A DNA stretch of 64,000 nt from assembly GCA_032622095.1 (NCBI GenBank), contig CP136069.1, positions 12,756,450 to 12,820,449 on the forward strand. The letters are read 5' to 3'. The notes beneath the pieces were generated by a model. That model was not told the origin of the DNA. It did not search any database and was given only the letters and a program-made list of their open reading frames with translations. Source of the stretch: Siphonodentalium dalli. Lineage: Eukaryota; Mollusca; Scaphopoda; Gadilida; Siphonodentaliidae. Shown here piece after piece: positions 22,795 through 33,371 of this stretch. A program made the position numbers and the translations under genes. Within the stretch, counting starts at the first letter, position 1, and each line of letters begins with the position of its first letter.

Positions 22795-23350
22795 CCATTG
22801 CCACACCCTACAGACTGTGCACATCTTTCACAAGGCTCAAAATAAAAACAATTTACTGCCTCTCAAAATTACAGGCACCAAATGGATGGTGTTGGTCATT
22901 TCAAAATGGTGCCTGTCAAATTTTCAGATGTACTGTATGAGACAGTATTTAAATTTCCAATCAACTTATTATTCGTCAATGATGCGCACATTTTAGTGAA
23001 TGACCAATTGCCACCTGGGAAAAAGCCATTTTTGTTTTGTTTTACCTTGATTAATAAATACACATGCAATTCAGAAATGACAATAATAGTCACTCTGAAA
23101 TTATCTGAAATTAAAGCAGAACTATTTTTTACTTTCAATGTCAGATTTGGCCAGTAGTGGCTCCTTGGACATACCCAAATAAATACAGATTGTTTAAAAA
23201 TTTGCATTGGACAAAATGTTTTGACAGATACAGAAGTGCACTGGACATAAGCTCTTTTTCGTCGGAAAATGACCGTGACCGGCCACTTATTTTGAGCCTT
23301 GATCTTTCATCCGATCATCACCAAGCTTCATGTGGATCTTCTGGGTGACC
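22795..23350. repeat. Rep-G interspersed repeat, copy 1
   Basis: Blocks shared with 39975-40520 and 52505-52770: GGCACCAAATGGATG, ATGTACTGTATGAGACAG, GGCTCCTTGGAC, GATACAGAAGTGCA, CTTATTTTGAGCC. Frames of 77-103 aa on both strands overlap it but share no domain or codon constraint with the other copies, so I treat it as non-coding. Confidence 0.7.
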
Positions 23351-23732
23351 TCTAGATGGAAGCCATAAAATATTTTGAAAAACACGGCTGCCGCAGTCAT
23401 TTTGGATTTTACTCCTTTCATAACTAAATTCTTCGGCACACTCCACTTGCCACTTTCCGAAATTCATTAAAAAACATGGCCGCCAGCAACCATCTTGGAT
23501 TTCACATTTGAATCCATCGGCACAAGTTGGAGCTCACATTTATTGGAGAAATGTTTGAAATGAATATAACTTTATCTACGCGATACAATCCTGTATTGAT
23601 ACTTTATGACTTTCCTTCTTTGTCATTCTATTGACTGCTCAGCCTAAAATTAATTCCTTACCAGGTTGAGCTACAGTGTCATTGACACTTTTATTGCTTT
23701 TTTCTCTCTTGAATGGACAGATAACTAGTTAA

Positions 23733-24111
23733 CCCTTTACCCAACAAAACGGCCAAAACCGGCCAAATAAAGCTTCAACAGCCTAAAATATCTTCGGTCT
23801 GTCTCAATAGAACCATACAAATATGGATATCATTGGAACCGGCTCCTTGACCACATTGTGATAGTTACAGTTATGGCCTGTGCCAATGCATTCTCTTATA
23901 TATGTGAGTGACTCGCATATATAAGAGAATGCATTGGCCTAAAAAAATCTTTTTTAAACACTTTTTACCATTTTTTCTTACATTCTTTAACAATTTTATA
24001 ATTTTTAATGTGTTAAGCCAATGCATTCTCTTATAAATGCGAGGCGACCTATGGTCGACTCGCATATATAAGAGAATGCATTGGCACAGGGCCCTTCTGT
24101 TGGGTAAAGGG
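23733..24111 (+). mobile_element. TTAA-D element, complete
   Basis: TTAA at 23729-23732 and 24112-24115. The left h1 has a collapsed tip (GTGAGTGACTCGC); the right h1 is intact. Confidence 0.87.
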
Positions 24112-24375
24112 TTAATCCAAATTCATACTGGAGTGGATTTCAATGTTCTAGATTGTATGGCCATTATTTCAAAGATGTCCAACATGTTTATATGTAACAA
24201 CAAATCTCCCACCACACTGACAAACCCAATTTCTTTGGAAAATTGAATTGAATGGCGTTTAAAACATTATATCAATTAAGGTGACATTATAGCACAGATA
24301 ATATACATCTACCAGTAGTAGAAATAATATTATAAATTAAACGTTTGTATACAAAGCATCATTGATGAATAGTTA

Positions 24376-24588
24376 CAGTAATGCCCTAAGTAATCAACCC
24401 CTTAACCACAGCAGAATTATGGGTAAATTTTCAGGATTTAGTTGGAAATATGGCTTGTTGCCATTCATCGGAAAGCACTCCCTGAGAGCTTTCCAAGGAA
24501 TGGCAACAAGCCATATTTCCGACTAAATCCTGAAAAGTTACCCATAATTCTTCTGTGGTTAAGAAGTCAATTATTTAGGGCATTACTC
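24376..24588. mobile_element. TA-A MITE inside a 68-bp repeat unit
   Basis: TA at 24374-24375 and 24589-24590. Flanks GATGAATAGT|TA and TA|TCCCATAGAAAATG join into the unit GAGTAGTTATCCCATAGG of the array at 62815-64000, so this is a filled site with known empty counterparts. The right end has CTC for CTG. Confidence 0.92.
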
Positions 24589-24884
24589 TATCCCATAGAA
24601 AATGTTACCGGTAAGATAATAAGTTCAACAAACCACCATAGAACTACTTATTATCTAAACATTTCCCTCAATAAATGGGGCTCCTTCTAGACTTTTATTT
24701 ATCTGTTGTCTGCTTTTATTATCTTGACATCCCTCCAAATAATAGACCATTCCTTTGTATTCTTTTTAACTGACTGGGAGAATCCATTTAAAACAAAGGG
24801 TTAAAAGTGATATATAATGAGACTCACACATTGTGATATTTGATTATGAGAAACATTAAACAAATTATGTACATGAGATAAAAT

Positions 24885-25462
24885 CAAGTTTAGCTTGCCT
24901 GTCCTTTGCAGAATGAGGTCCCCAGAGGAACACCGACTAATCGAAAACGCGCATCTGTGTTGCCAACCGCGCTTCCATGATGATACAACCGCACATCTTT
25001 ATTTTTATGTTGCAATTTCTGGTTACGAAAAAGACATTGGCTAATTTCAATGCAAGGTGATTGCAGGAACATTTGACTAAAGGAATCCGAAAAAATCGAC
25101 AAGAGAATACTCAATCATGTTGCTAAATGCCAATACATTGTGAAAAAATATGTGCCAAAATTAGGACCCCGGGCTGTTTCTGCAGCCTATTTCTACCTCA
25201 ATGCTGTAACGAAATATACACAATTGTATCAAATTCAACCCGGCAAATATTGAGGTGTTGAGCGAATGTAATACCAACCGTTCCATTCTGTCAAAATTAA
25301 TTTACAACCGTATTTTTCTATTTTTCGTAACCATAACTTGCAACATAAAAATAAAGATGCGCGATTGTATTGTCGTAGAAGCGCGGTTGGCAACACAGAT
25401 GCGCGTTTTCGAATGGTCGGTGTGAGAGGGTGAATTTAGTCATGCTATCCCGCATAGCGGGA
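24885..25462. mobile_element. hAT-B MITE interrupted by another element
   Basis: Left part CAAGTTTAGCTTGCC to CCCCAGAGG (24885-24928). The rest resumes at AGAGGGTGAATTTAG (25425 on) and ends at CCCGCATAGCGGG. The insertion between is listed separately. Confidence 0.78.
24929..25424. mobile_element. Nested foldback element in hAT-B
   Basis: Inverted arms of more than 80 bp: ACACCGACTAATCGAAAACG and complement, continuing through GCGCATCTGTGTTGCCAACC and AAAAATAAAGATGYGCG. The host motif AGAGG is repeated on both sides (24924-24928, 25425-25429), suggesting a 5-bp target duplication. Superfamily unknown. Confidence 0.82.
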
Positions 25463-25523
25463 AATGCCTTAAAATGGAAATGAGGTTTCATTAAGGTGCT
25501 GACATACCCCCACATGCCAATAT

Positions 25524-25836
25524 CAAGTCTGAATTTAGTATGCCTGTCATTTGCAGAATGAGGTCCCCAGAGGGTGAATTTAGTGATACTGTTGCGCATA
25601 ATGGGCTATCACCAAAATTACCCTCTGGGGACCTCATTCTGCATGGCTTCATCTGCTATAGGAGACATAGACTCAGATTGAAGTTCCCAAATGGTGAATA
25701 TTGTGATGTGCACCCATCGGGAACCTCTATTATGCAATGTGTCATCTGCAAATTTGGGAATATAGAGAAACTAAACTAAAAAAGAAATAGAATCAATGTG
25801 AAGAAGTTTCTAGAGAAATTTGATAATAAAGAAACT
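25524..25836. mobile_element. hAT-B long form, right end lost
   Basis: Starts CAAGTCTGAATTTAG. Hairpin 1, diverged hairpin 2 (AAGTTCCCAAATGG to CATCGGGAACC), and a spacer up to GATAATAAAGAAACTC. Confidence 0.78.
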
Positions 25837-26194
25837 CGCACTGACACAAAAACTTTAATGCTGCACCAGCGCAGCTCCCATCATGAAATGGTTAATTCTT
25901 TTAATTTTGAGGAGAGCGATCGCTCCCATGCACCAATGATCTCACAGATTTTATCTCTATTGAGGTATCAGAAGGGTTCAATCAAAGTAGAATTTACACT
26001 GTTGATAATATTTGCTTTGATCAGAAGCATTCAAATACATATTCTAGATGTCTTCCGTACATGTAAATGGGTCACCTTGCTGATTTCTGTGAATTTTTAC
26101 GTGATTTGTAAACTTTTAAGTCCTATATTTTCCGGAACGAAACTGCAATAAAATCAGAAAGATTTTATCAGTCTCTACATGCTAATGTAATAAA
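25837..26194. other. Mostly unassigned; short TTAA-E end
   Basis: 25857-25895 is an inverted TTAA-E end (TAATGCTGCACCAGCGCAGC). The 117-aa frame at 25798-26151 begins inside hAT-B and crosses this remnant, so I do not call a gene. Confidence 0.45.
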
Positions 26195-26449
26195 CAAGCC
26201 TTGAAATAGTGTGTCTGTCATTTGCAGAATGAGGTCCCCAGAGGGTGAATTTAGTGATGCTACCCCGCATAGCGGGCTAGCATTACCAAATTCACCCTCT
26301 GGGGACCTCATTCTGCTGAGGTGTAAGCAGAATGAGGTCCCCAGAGGGTGAATGTGGTGATGGTAGCCCGCTATGCATCGGTAGCATCACTAAATTCACC
26401 CTCTGGGGACCTCATTCTGCAAATGACCGACACCCTATTTCAAGGCTTG
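26195..26449. mobile_element. hAT-B MITE with two hairpins in series
   Basis: 255 bp from CAAGCCTTG to CAAGGCTTG. Flanking 8-mers GTAATAAA (26187-26194) and GCAATAAA (26450-26457) match at seven of eight. Two copies of the GAATGAGGTCCCCAGAGG hairpin are joined by TGAGGTGTAA. Confidence 0.9.
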
Positions 26450-27822
26450 GCAATAAAATTAATACATATTCCTTATATATTACACTCAATGAAAATTTAG
26501 TATTGAGGCCAAAAAAAAGATAAGTTTTTGGTTCTCGGGCCATTTTGTTTTTCAAATCGGTGAGGGAGGAAAGCTTTTATTTTAATTTTTATTTATTTCT
26601 GCACTTGATAAGCATGGACAATAATAAACATTTCTCTGTCTACTAATAACCAGAAAATGTACAGGGAATGTCATTTAATCGTAGCTAATAATTTTCTTAA
26701 ATATATTCATCTACTTCATGTTCTATGTCCACAAGTCACTTTTCACACATAACACACATATGTTAGAGCTCATTATTTTGCACACTAATGTCCAATACAT
26801 ATTGTAATTCATTTGAGTATTTGTCACTAAAAACAAGCATTTTGATTGGCCGAGAGCGGCTAACTTTAGTTTTCGATTCACCAACATCGGCCGCTTCAGC
26901 ATGCATCAAATCTGAATGTTACGCATGGTAAAATTTCATCGGCGCAGATTGGAGTAGTGGAACGAGCGAACCCGCCCCACATGAAATTGTTACGGAGCAG
27001 TGTTCCGAGCAACGCAATGAACAAACCCAATGATTTGTGCACGGTGACAACGGCAAAACGAAAGTCTCGATTCGTGTCATGAAAATGATACTTTTTATAC
27101 AGTTTTTTTGCAAATTCCTTGCTAGATTGAATTACATTGGAGATAAACGTACCCTGTTTTCATGCTCGAATCCCAGAATGTGCAACGAAACAGGGTAAGT
27201 TTATCTCCTAATTAAACATGAACAAAATAAATTTGTCATGAAGGTGGAGGGCAATAACTGCTACAAGTTACTATCCATATTCATATACTAAAGTAAATAA
27301 GTAAATATATTTAAAAAAAAAAAAAAATTTGTTTTCTTCCTTATGTATTTTTGTCATAACATCAGACTTTGAAATAAAAACACCTAACGCAGCCCTTTTT
27401 ATTCAATTGGCTGGGGCCTGAGAACCAAAACCTTTTTTTTGGGGATTTACGGTTCAACTTCAATATTATGTCTGTTTTAACCCTACTGTAATACATACTC
27501 ATTGACGAATAGTTATCCCTCTGGAAATGTTCAGATGATAAATTCAACAAATGTCCATGGGCTGCTTTTTGAACTTATCTTCTGAACTTTCCCAGCATTG
27601 AATATAGGAATCCTTCTGCATTTGGATTATGTCTGTCGTCTGCTGGTATTGCCTGAACATCCCTCCAGATGAATGATAGACTATTCTGATGTATACTATG
27701 ATAATTAAATGGGAGATTCCATTCAGGAAAGTAAGGGTTAATAACTTGTTGAAAATTGTGTCAAAACAAGTTGGTTTCTTGGCTCATCATCACCAAGGCA
27801 ATATATAGTGTTTAATGTTTAA
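26450..27822. other. Unassigned DNA with one hairpin
   Basis: A hairpin at about 27139-27208 (GGAGATAAACGTACCCTG; CAGGGTAAGTTTATCTCC). 27480-27545 resembles the 68-bp repeat (AATAGTTATCCCTCTGG). No exon supported in about 1.37 kb. Confidence 0.45.
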
Positions 27823-27904
27823 CCCACATGGAGCCCCACACATATGGACTACCGAGTGTCATCTGCTCTAGTCTATTTGGGGTTCTCTATGGGTTATGAA
27901 AGGG
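27823..27904. mobile_element. TTAA-L mini-element
   Basis: 82 bp between TTAA at 27819-27822 and 27905-27908. Starts CCCACATGGAGCCCCACAC, ends TATGGGTTATGAAAGGG. Related copies at 29711 and 40767. Confidence 0.65.
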
Positions 27905-27932
27905 TTAATGGTCCCTGTCAATCTTGATGTGT

Positions 27933-28351
27933 TGTTCTGAAAATAGTGTGCCGGACTGAATGCAGAATGAGGTCCTCAGAGGGTGAATTTTGTGACACTA
28001 CCTCACACAGCGAGCGAGTGTCACCAAAGTCATCCTCTTTGGACCTCGTTCTGCATGGCCTCGTCTGCTATGGGAGACCTAGACACAAATTTAAGTTACC
28101 AGATGGTGATGTGCACGCATTGGGCGCCTCTATTATTCATTGTGTCGTCTGCCAATTTGGGGATATAGAGAAACTAAACTAATTGGCATGTTGATTTGAT
28201 ATTAAAGATACTTTGCATAGAAGATGAGGCCTAAGCAGAATGAGGTTCCCAGAGGGTGAGTTTTGTGATGCTAGTCTGTTGTGCGGGGTAGCCTTTTTAA
28301 ATTCATCCTCTGGGGGACCTCATTCTGCAAATGTCCGATGTATATTTTCAG
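27933..28351. mobile_element. hAT-B long form, diverged
   Basis: Hairpin 1 with CCTCAGAGGGTGAATTTTG, hairpin 2 reduced to AAGTTACCAGATGGTGATG / TTGGGCGCCTC, hairpin 3 complete. Termini eroded (GTTCTGAAAATAGTGTGCC; ATATTTTCAGAC). Confidence 0.68.
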
Positions 28352-28421
28352 ACAGGTGCGCGTTGTTGTGCAAGTTTTGATTAATTGATTTGTTGTTTGT
28401 TGTGTTGGAAGCATGACTTAA

Positions 28422-28792
28422 CCCTTTACCCAACAAACCGGCCAAAACCGGCCAAATAAAGCTTCAACAGCCTAAAATATCTTCGGTCTGTCTCAATAGA
28501 ACCATACAAATATGGATATCATTGGAACCGGCTCCTTGACCACATTGTGATAGTTACAGTTATGCCCTGTGCCAATGCATTCTCTTATATATGCGAGTCG
28601 ACCATAGGTCGCCTCGCATATATAAGAGAATGCATTGGCCTAAAAAAAATCTTTTTTTACCATTTTTTCTTACATTCTTTAACAATTTTATAATTTTTAA
28701 TGTGTTAAGCCAATGTATTCTCTTATATATTTAGGTCGACTCGCATATATAAGAGAATGCATTGGCACAGGGCCGTTCTGTTGGGTAAAGGG
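28422..28792 (+). mobile_element. TTAA-D element in the 3' flank of the fibrinogen-related gene
   Basis: TTAA at 28418-28421 and 28793-28796, only 11 bp past the stop codon of the minus-strand gene. Two opposed h1 hairpins, the right one shortened. On the gene strand it offers an ATTAAA (about 28695-28700), a possible but unproven poly(A) signal. Confidence 0.87.
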
Positions 28793-28807
28793 TTAACATG
28801 TCTTGTT

Positions 28808-29418
28808 TTATGAGGTAGGTTTGATCTTCATAACGGAGGTTTTGAATTGTATCCATGTCCGTAACCGCTGGTGGTACCACAGCATTCCCATGTTATATCG
28901 CCCATTGAGGTTACAGAACTGACAATGTTTGTACCACCAACCGGAAGAATAAAACTTAGCGCAGTGCGTGCTACTAGAATCATTGTCAACGTCCGGAGTA
29001 CTGAACGACATTCCATTCGAATATCCTAAACCATCCGTTAAATTCCCACGATGTCCGCTCACGTATAAACGATAGTTTTGAGCCTCAGAACCAATACTGA
29101 AGTGACGATATCTTGCGACCCAATGCCGGCCGTTCTCGTCGACTAAATCGAATTGCAGACTATATTTCTTATTGTTTACCAATCTGTGAAGCATCTCATT
29201 GCCGAGCCAGTACTCTGATGTCACTATTCCAAATCCGTGTTTGTAGTCCGACCAGCCGCGTGTGAAATTCATCGAGCCATCCGTACGTCTTTGTATGACG
29301 GTCCATGCCCCATGGCGAGTCATGTCACAATACACTCGTATAGACTTCGGCGAGTGACGCGGCTTGATTATATACACGCCACTCGTTCTGTGTCCCAGCT
29401 TATATCTCTCAGCACAAT
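28808..29418 (-). CDS. Fibrinogen C-terminal domain, last exon of a fibrinogen-related protein
   Basis: Exon of 611 nt following acceptor TTTTATTACAG (minus strand, ending at 29419) and closed by TAA at 28808-28810. It encodes DCAERYKLGHRTSGVYIIKP...GAWTVIQRR...TRGWSDYKHGFG, EYWLGNE, then DVDNDSSSTHCAKF (the usual calcium-site and third-cysteine region), GWWYKHCQFCNLNGRY, and ends KIKPTS. This is a complete fibrinogen-like globe of about 203 residues, the normal size. Such domains bind ligands outside the cell. There are five cysteines instead of the usual four; the extra one is in QFCNLNG. Sequons: NFT, NLT, NDS. The first residue is a G|AT codon split with the exon at 30410. Confidence 0.96.
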
Positions 29419-29441
29419 CTGTAATAAAATATAGGTATCTT

Positions 29442-29695
29442 CAAGCCTTGAAATAGGGTGTCTGTCATTTGCAGAATGAGGTCACCAGAGGGTGAATTTA
29501 GTGATGCTACCCCGCGTAGCAGGCTAGCATTACCAAATTCACCCTCTGGGAACCTCATTCTGCTGAGGTGTAAGCAGAATGAGGTCCCCAGAGGGTGAAT
29601 TTGGTGATACTAGCCCGCTATGTGGGGTAGCATCACTAAATTCACCCTCTGTGGACCTTATTCTGCAAATGACAAGCACACTATTTCAAGGCTTG
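29442..29695. mobile_element. hAT-B MITE with perfect 8-bp duplication, in FReD intron
   Basis: GGTATCTT at 29434-29441 and 29696-29703 flanks CAAGCCTTG...CAAGGCTTG. This is the cleanest evidence that the family makes 8-bp target duplications. Two hairpins in series. It sits 24 bp upstream of the gene's last-exon acceptor end. Confidence 0.94.
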
Positions 29696-29710
29696 GGTAT
29701 CTTCATTTAA

Positions 29711-29800
29711 TCATTTCATGACCCATAGAGAGCCCCACATAGACTGCAGCAGAAAACACTCTGTAGTGCTTGCTTCCATCTGTGTGAGGCTCCTTGCGGA
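29711..29800. mobile_element. TTAA-L mini-element, diverged
   Basis: TTAA at 29707-29710 and 29801-29804. CATAGAGAGCCCCACATAG and TGTGTGAGGCTCCTTGCGG inverted blocks relate it to 27823 and 40767. Confidence 0.55.
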
Positions 29801-29833
29801 TTAAACATTAAAATTAAATATCGTCACAGTTAT

Positions 29834-30071
29834 TATCCCTCTGGAGCTTCCTGAAATTTTGCGAAAACCAATGCATTCTCTTTTATATGCGAGTCTCCCG
29901 GGAGCTTCGCATGTATAAGAGAATACATTGGTCTAACAATATTTACCTTGACCTTGTTAGCCAGTGCATTCTCTTATATATGTGAGGCTCCCTATGGGAG
30001 ACTAGCATATATAAGAGAGTGCACATGCACATGTTCTTTAATGGTGCACCAACGCAGGGCAGCTCTCGTCA
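29834..30071 (-). mobile_element. TTAA-E element with two h1-like hairpins
   Basis: Left end CCTCTGGAGCTTCCTG, right end AGCTCTCGTCA before TTAA (30072-30075). Hairpin tips are GTCTCCCGGGAGC and GGCTCCCTATGGGAGAC. In the gene's intron. Confidence 0.65.
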
Positions 30072-30208
30072 TTAACCACCATCCGTGCCTTTAAGCAATT
30101 TCAAAGTTTACCAAAAAGCTAACTTACCAACATGGGAACTAATAACCCTAAACTATGAGATCAGTCAGACTTATTTTGAGGGAAACTGAAGTGTAGTCTA
30201 TGGTTTAA

Positions 30209-30386
30209 CCCTTTAACCCGATTTTTGTATCGACCCATATTTATTGATTATAATAATGTGATACATTGATGGAAAGAGCTCTTAGAGCTCTTTCCATCAA
30301 TGTATCACATTATTATAATCAATAAATTTGAAAAATGATCAAGGCAATATGGGTTGATACAAAAATCGGACTTGGCACTGAAAGGG
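30209..30386. mobile_element. TTAA-K palindromic element beside a splice donor
   Basis: TTAA at 30205-30208 and 30387-30390. Both ends are TTAA-C-like (CCGATTTTTGTATCGACC; GGACTTGGCACTGAAAGGG), but the interior is a different palindrome whose arms meet at GAGCTCTTAGAGCTC. Its edge is 18 bp from the donor of the coiled-coil exon. Confidence 0.82.
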
Positions 30387-30409
30387 TTAATGTTTGATTT
30401 CTCTCTTAC

Positions 30410-32136
30410 CTGTTGGTAGTTGGAACAGTAGATTGTTCATATCCATCTTCACCTCATGAATCATGGGAATGTAGCTATTTAACATATGAATCATCGATAT
30501 GAACCTCTCAATAATCCCAGTGTTATTTTTAGCTCGCGTGTGAACGCGGAACACTCCTCGCTCCAGCCGTCGAAACGATTCCTTCAACTCGACCATGTCC
30601 GAATATGCTTTATCCAGTGACCTCTCAACCTTGAGAAGTTGACTGTCTTGAAACAAGTCTTGGTTGGTTTTTTGGCACTCAATTAACGATTTGTTCAACC
30701 AGTTAATTTCCATTTTAGAAATCCTATTCTCATTCACAATCAACTGAAGTGAAAGTTGATCAATTTTTCCAGTAACTTCAGGTAGTATAACCGAACCAGA
30801 ATTTATGAGCTGAATATTTGCAAACTTTCCCGTTCTCAGTTTCTCCTGTATATCCTCGAGAGTGTTATTCAAGCTTATTATATGGACCTTAATAACATGA
30901 TACTCCTGCTCGCTCAGTTCCTGAAGGTTATCGAACTTCCACTCCAATTCGCTGAACTGATTAGAAATATTCGCTAATATTCCGGTCAATCGCAATACCT
31001 CCATTTGATTGATGTGTGTAGCATTGAGAACTGATTGACTAAGAATCTTCCACTGGTCCTCTGTTATAACGTTCCGTGCAAATCTCTCAATCGAATTGTG
31101 AACTCGCTTGATGAATTTATGAAAATTAATCGAATAAAGTTTCTTATGCATGTGGTTAATATCATTGTGAATTGAGTCTAACTCCTCCTTTATTTCCTCC
31201 GTTCCGTTCTCTTTCTGTGACAAGTTCTCACGTAGATGCATGATTTCTGTCTCCAGTGTTTCTATTCTCGATCCAAATGTATTGGATAGATTTTCAAGAA
31301 GATTGTTCAAAATAGCAGACATATCCACACGACTACTAACATCACTTTCTGCATTATCTCCCCTATCTCCACCTAGATTACCTCCCTTCTTGATATCATC
31401 ACCGCCATACGTTTCTCTTGGCTTTGTGACGTCTGATGTAACCTGTCTTGGTGGGTCCGTTACAACAGTAAATCCCTCCCCGACGGGATCAAATGATTCC
31501 TCGACATCACCAGATCCTTCAAATGGGGTCAATGTCCCCAGCGGCAGATTGTAATACCCTCCCTGCTCGTCATCTCGAATTAGTCCATCATTTGACTGAA
31601 ATTCGAAAATTTTCTCTGAAATTTTTTTTTCTACAATATTTTCAATGTTTTTCTTGTAGTTATCGATCGCTTTCGTGTGGTGAATACTAACAGACGTTAG
31701 GTTATCGATCGCTTTCGTGTGCTGAATACTAACAGACGTTAGGTTATTCATGAGGACCTGAATTTCATGAATACCGCCTTTATTTATCTCCTGGTCGTTT
31801 TTAAACTGACTCAGAACTTCAATGATACTTGTAATGCTGTCTTCGGTATCCTCACGCAGCGATATCTGACTTGTTAAATTTCGGCGCAGACGACGCACGG
31901 CTCGGTTAGATTTCGCATTGAGCCGTTCGTGTTTTTTCATCTCTTTTTGGACGATCTTGTCATGGTAGTCGAGCCGTGTGATCTCCATCCGTTGTTCTTG
32001 GACAAGGTCCTCTAACATAATCATCTTCTCCTGCGTTTCCTTGGTATGTTGTTTCTGTTGGATCATTTCTGCATTCGTGAGCTGCACGTTGTTCTGACAC
32101 GATGTCATCTCCCTGTGTATGTGAATGATTGTTACC
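30410..32136 (-). CDS. Extracellular coiled-coil exon of the fibrinogen-related protein
   Basis: 1,727-nt exon between acceptor TTTTTTTCCAG (minus strand, ending 32137) and donor GTAAGA (30409 downward). It ends in one overhanging G that pairs with AT of the last exon to make Asp (LPT-D-CAER), so the two exons join in frame. The 575 residues are charged, heptad-rich helix on both sides of a Gly/Asp/Pro-rich linker (about residues 181-270). About ten N-glycosylation sequons (NLT, NLS, NGT, NAT, NIS, NNT, NKS) fit a secreted protein. RRLRR at about 81-85 could be a furin-type cleavage site. A 14-residue unit NLTSVSI(Q/H)HTKAID occurs twice (131-158). The start codon and signal peptide must be in an upstream exon not found. 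Long coiled coils in such proteins usually drive oligomerisation. Confidence 0.92.
31659..31742 (-). repeat. 42-bp in-frame tandem duplication within the coiled-coil exon
   Basis: Two copies of 42 bp (31659-31700, 31701-31742) differing at one or two bases, encoding the duplicated 14 residues NLTSVSI(Q/H)HTKAID. Two heptads are added, so the coiled-coil register is kept. Confidence 0.92.
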
Positions 32137-32232
32137 CTGGAAAAAAAGAGAAAATAGAATAAATTATTGTGGATCATTTCTGCAACTACTCAGTGTCGAG
32201 TACAGTAATGCCCTAAATAATCAACTCCTTAA

Positions 32233-32600
32233 ACCTTTACCCAACAGAACGGCCCTGTGCCAATGCATTCTCTTATATATGCGAGTCGACCATAGGTCGC
32301 CTCGCATATATAAGAGAATGCATTGGCTTAACATATTAAAAATGATAAAATAGGTCAAAGAATGTAGAAAAATATTATAAAAATTGTTAAAAAATATAAG
32401 AAAAAATTATAAAATTGTTATAGAATGTAAGAAAAAATGGTAAAAAGTGTTAAAAAAAGAGTTTTTTAGGCCAATGCATTCTCTTATATATGCGAGGCGA
32501 CCTATGGTCGACTCGCATATATAAGAGAATGCATTGGCACAGGGCATAACTGTAACCATCACAATGTGGTCAATGAACCGGTTCCAATGATATCCATATG
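32233..32600 (-). mobile_element. TTAA-D element truncated, inserted in TA-A
   Basis: Follows TTAA (32229-32232) within TA-A sequence CAACTCCTTAA. The start is mutated to ACCTTTACCC. Two h1 hairpins. It breaks off at GATATCCATAT, where it meets exon-like DNA. Confidence 0.85.
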
Positions 32601-32655
32601 TGGATGTGAATGATTGTTTCCCTGGAAAAAAAGAGAAAATAGAATAAATTATTGT

Positions 32656-32732
32656 GGATCATTTCTGCATTCGTCAACTCCATGTTATTCTTGCACGATA
32701 ACATCTCTCTGTGGAGGTGAAGGATTGACTCT
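32656..32732 (-). pseudogene. Duplicated 5' fragment of the coiled-coil exon, frame open
   Basis: After a copied acceptor (TTTTTCCAG) it reads SILHLHREMLSCKNNMELTNAEMI, aligned to TIIHIHREMTSCQNNVQLTNAEMI of the true exon and in the same phase. Homology stops after GATCC. No downstream donor seen, so likely a relic. A shorter exon-start copy (about 8 codons) lies at 32597-32619. Confidence 0.75.
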
Positions 32733-32817
32733 CTGGAAAAAATAAAAGACCAAATGTTTTACTTTACTAACTACTCAGTGTCGAGTACAGTAATGCCCTA
32801 AATAATCAACTCCTTAA

Positions 32818-33185
32818 ACCTTTACCCAACAGAACGGCCCTGTGCCAATGCATTCTCTTATATATGCGAGTCGACCATAGGTCGCCTCGCATATATAAGA
32901 GAATGCATTGACTTAACATATTAAAAATGATAAAATTGTCAAAGAATGTAGAAAAATATTAGAAAAATTGTTAAAAAATATAAGAAAAAATTATAAAATT
33001 GTTATAGAATATAAGAAAAAATGGTAAAAAGTGTTAAAAAAAAGAGTTTTTTAGGCCAATGCATTCTCTTATATATGCGAGGCGACCTATGGTCGACTCG
33101 CATATATAAGAGAATGCATTGGCACAGGGCATAACTGTAACCATCACAATGTGGTCAATGAACCGGTTCCAATGATATCCATATG
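32818..33185 (-). mobile_element. TTAA-D element truncated, second tandem copy
   Basis: Same TTAA (32814-32817), same mutated ACCTTTACCC start and same breakpoint as 32233-32600, so both derive from one insertion copied by the tandem duplication. Confidence 0.86.
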
Positions 33186-33240
33186 TGGATGTGAATGATT
33201 GTTTCCCTGGAAAAAAAGAGAAAATAGAATAAATTATTGT

Positions 33241-33316
33241 GGATCATTTCTGCATTCGTCAGCTCCATGTTGTTTTGCATGATAACATCTCTCTGTGGAG
33301 GTGAAGGATTGACTCT
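33241..33316 (-). pseudogene. Duplicated 5' fragment of the coiled-coil exon, frameshifted
   Basis: Counterpart of 32656-32732. One base is missing in TGCAAAACAAC (other copy TGCAAGAATAAC), so the phase that matches the true exon runs into TGA. A relic. Confidence 0.75.
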
Positions 33317-33371
33317 CTGGAAAACATAAAAGACCAAATATATCACTTTACTAACTACTCAGTGTCGAGTA

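Noticed and set aside
22763-23207. Overlapping 77-103-aa frames on both strands in Rep-G
   Set aside because: The other Rep-G copies do not keep the same frame, so there is no sign of protein-level conservation.
25798-26151. 117-aa frame
   Set aside because: Starts in hAT-B sequence and crosses a TTAA-E remnant; no recognisable domain or splice signals supporting it.
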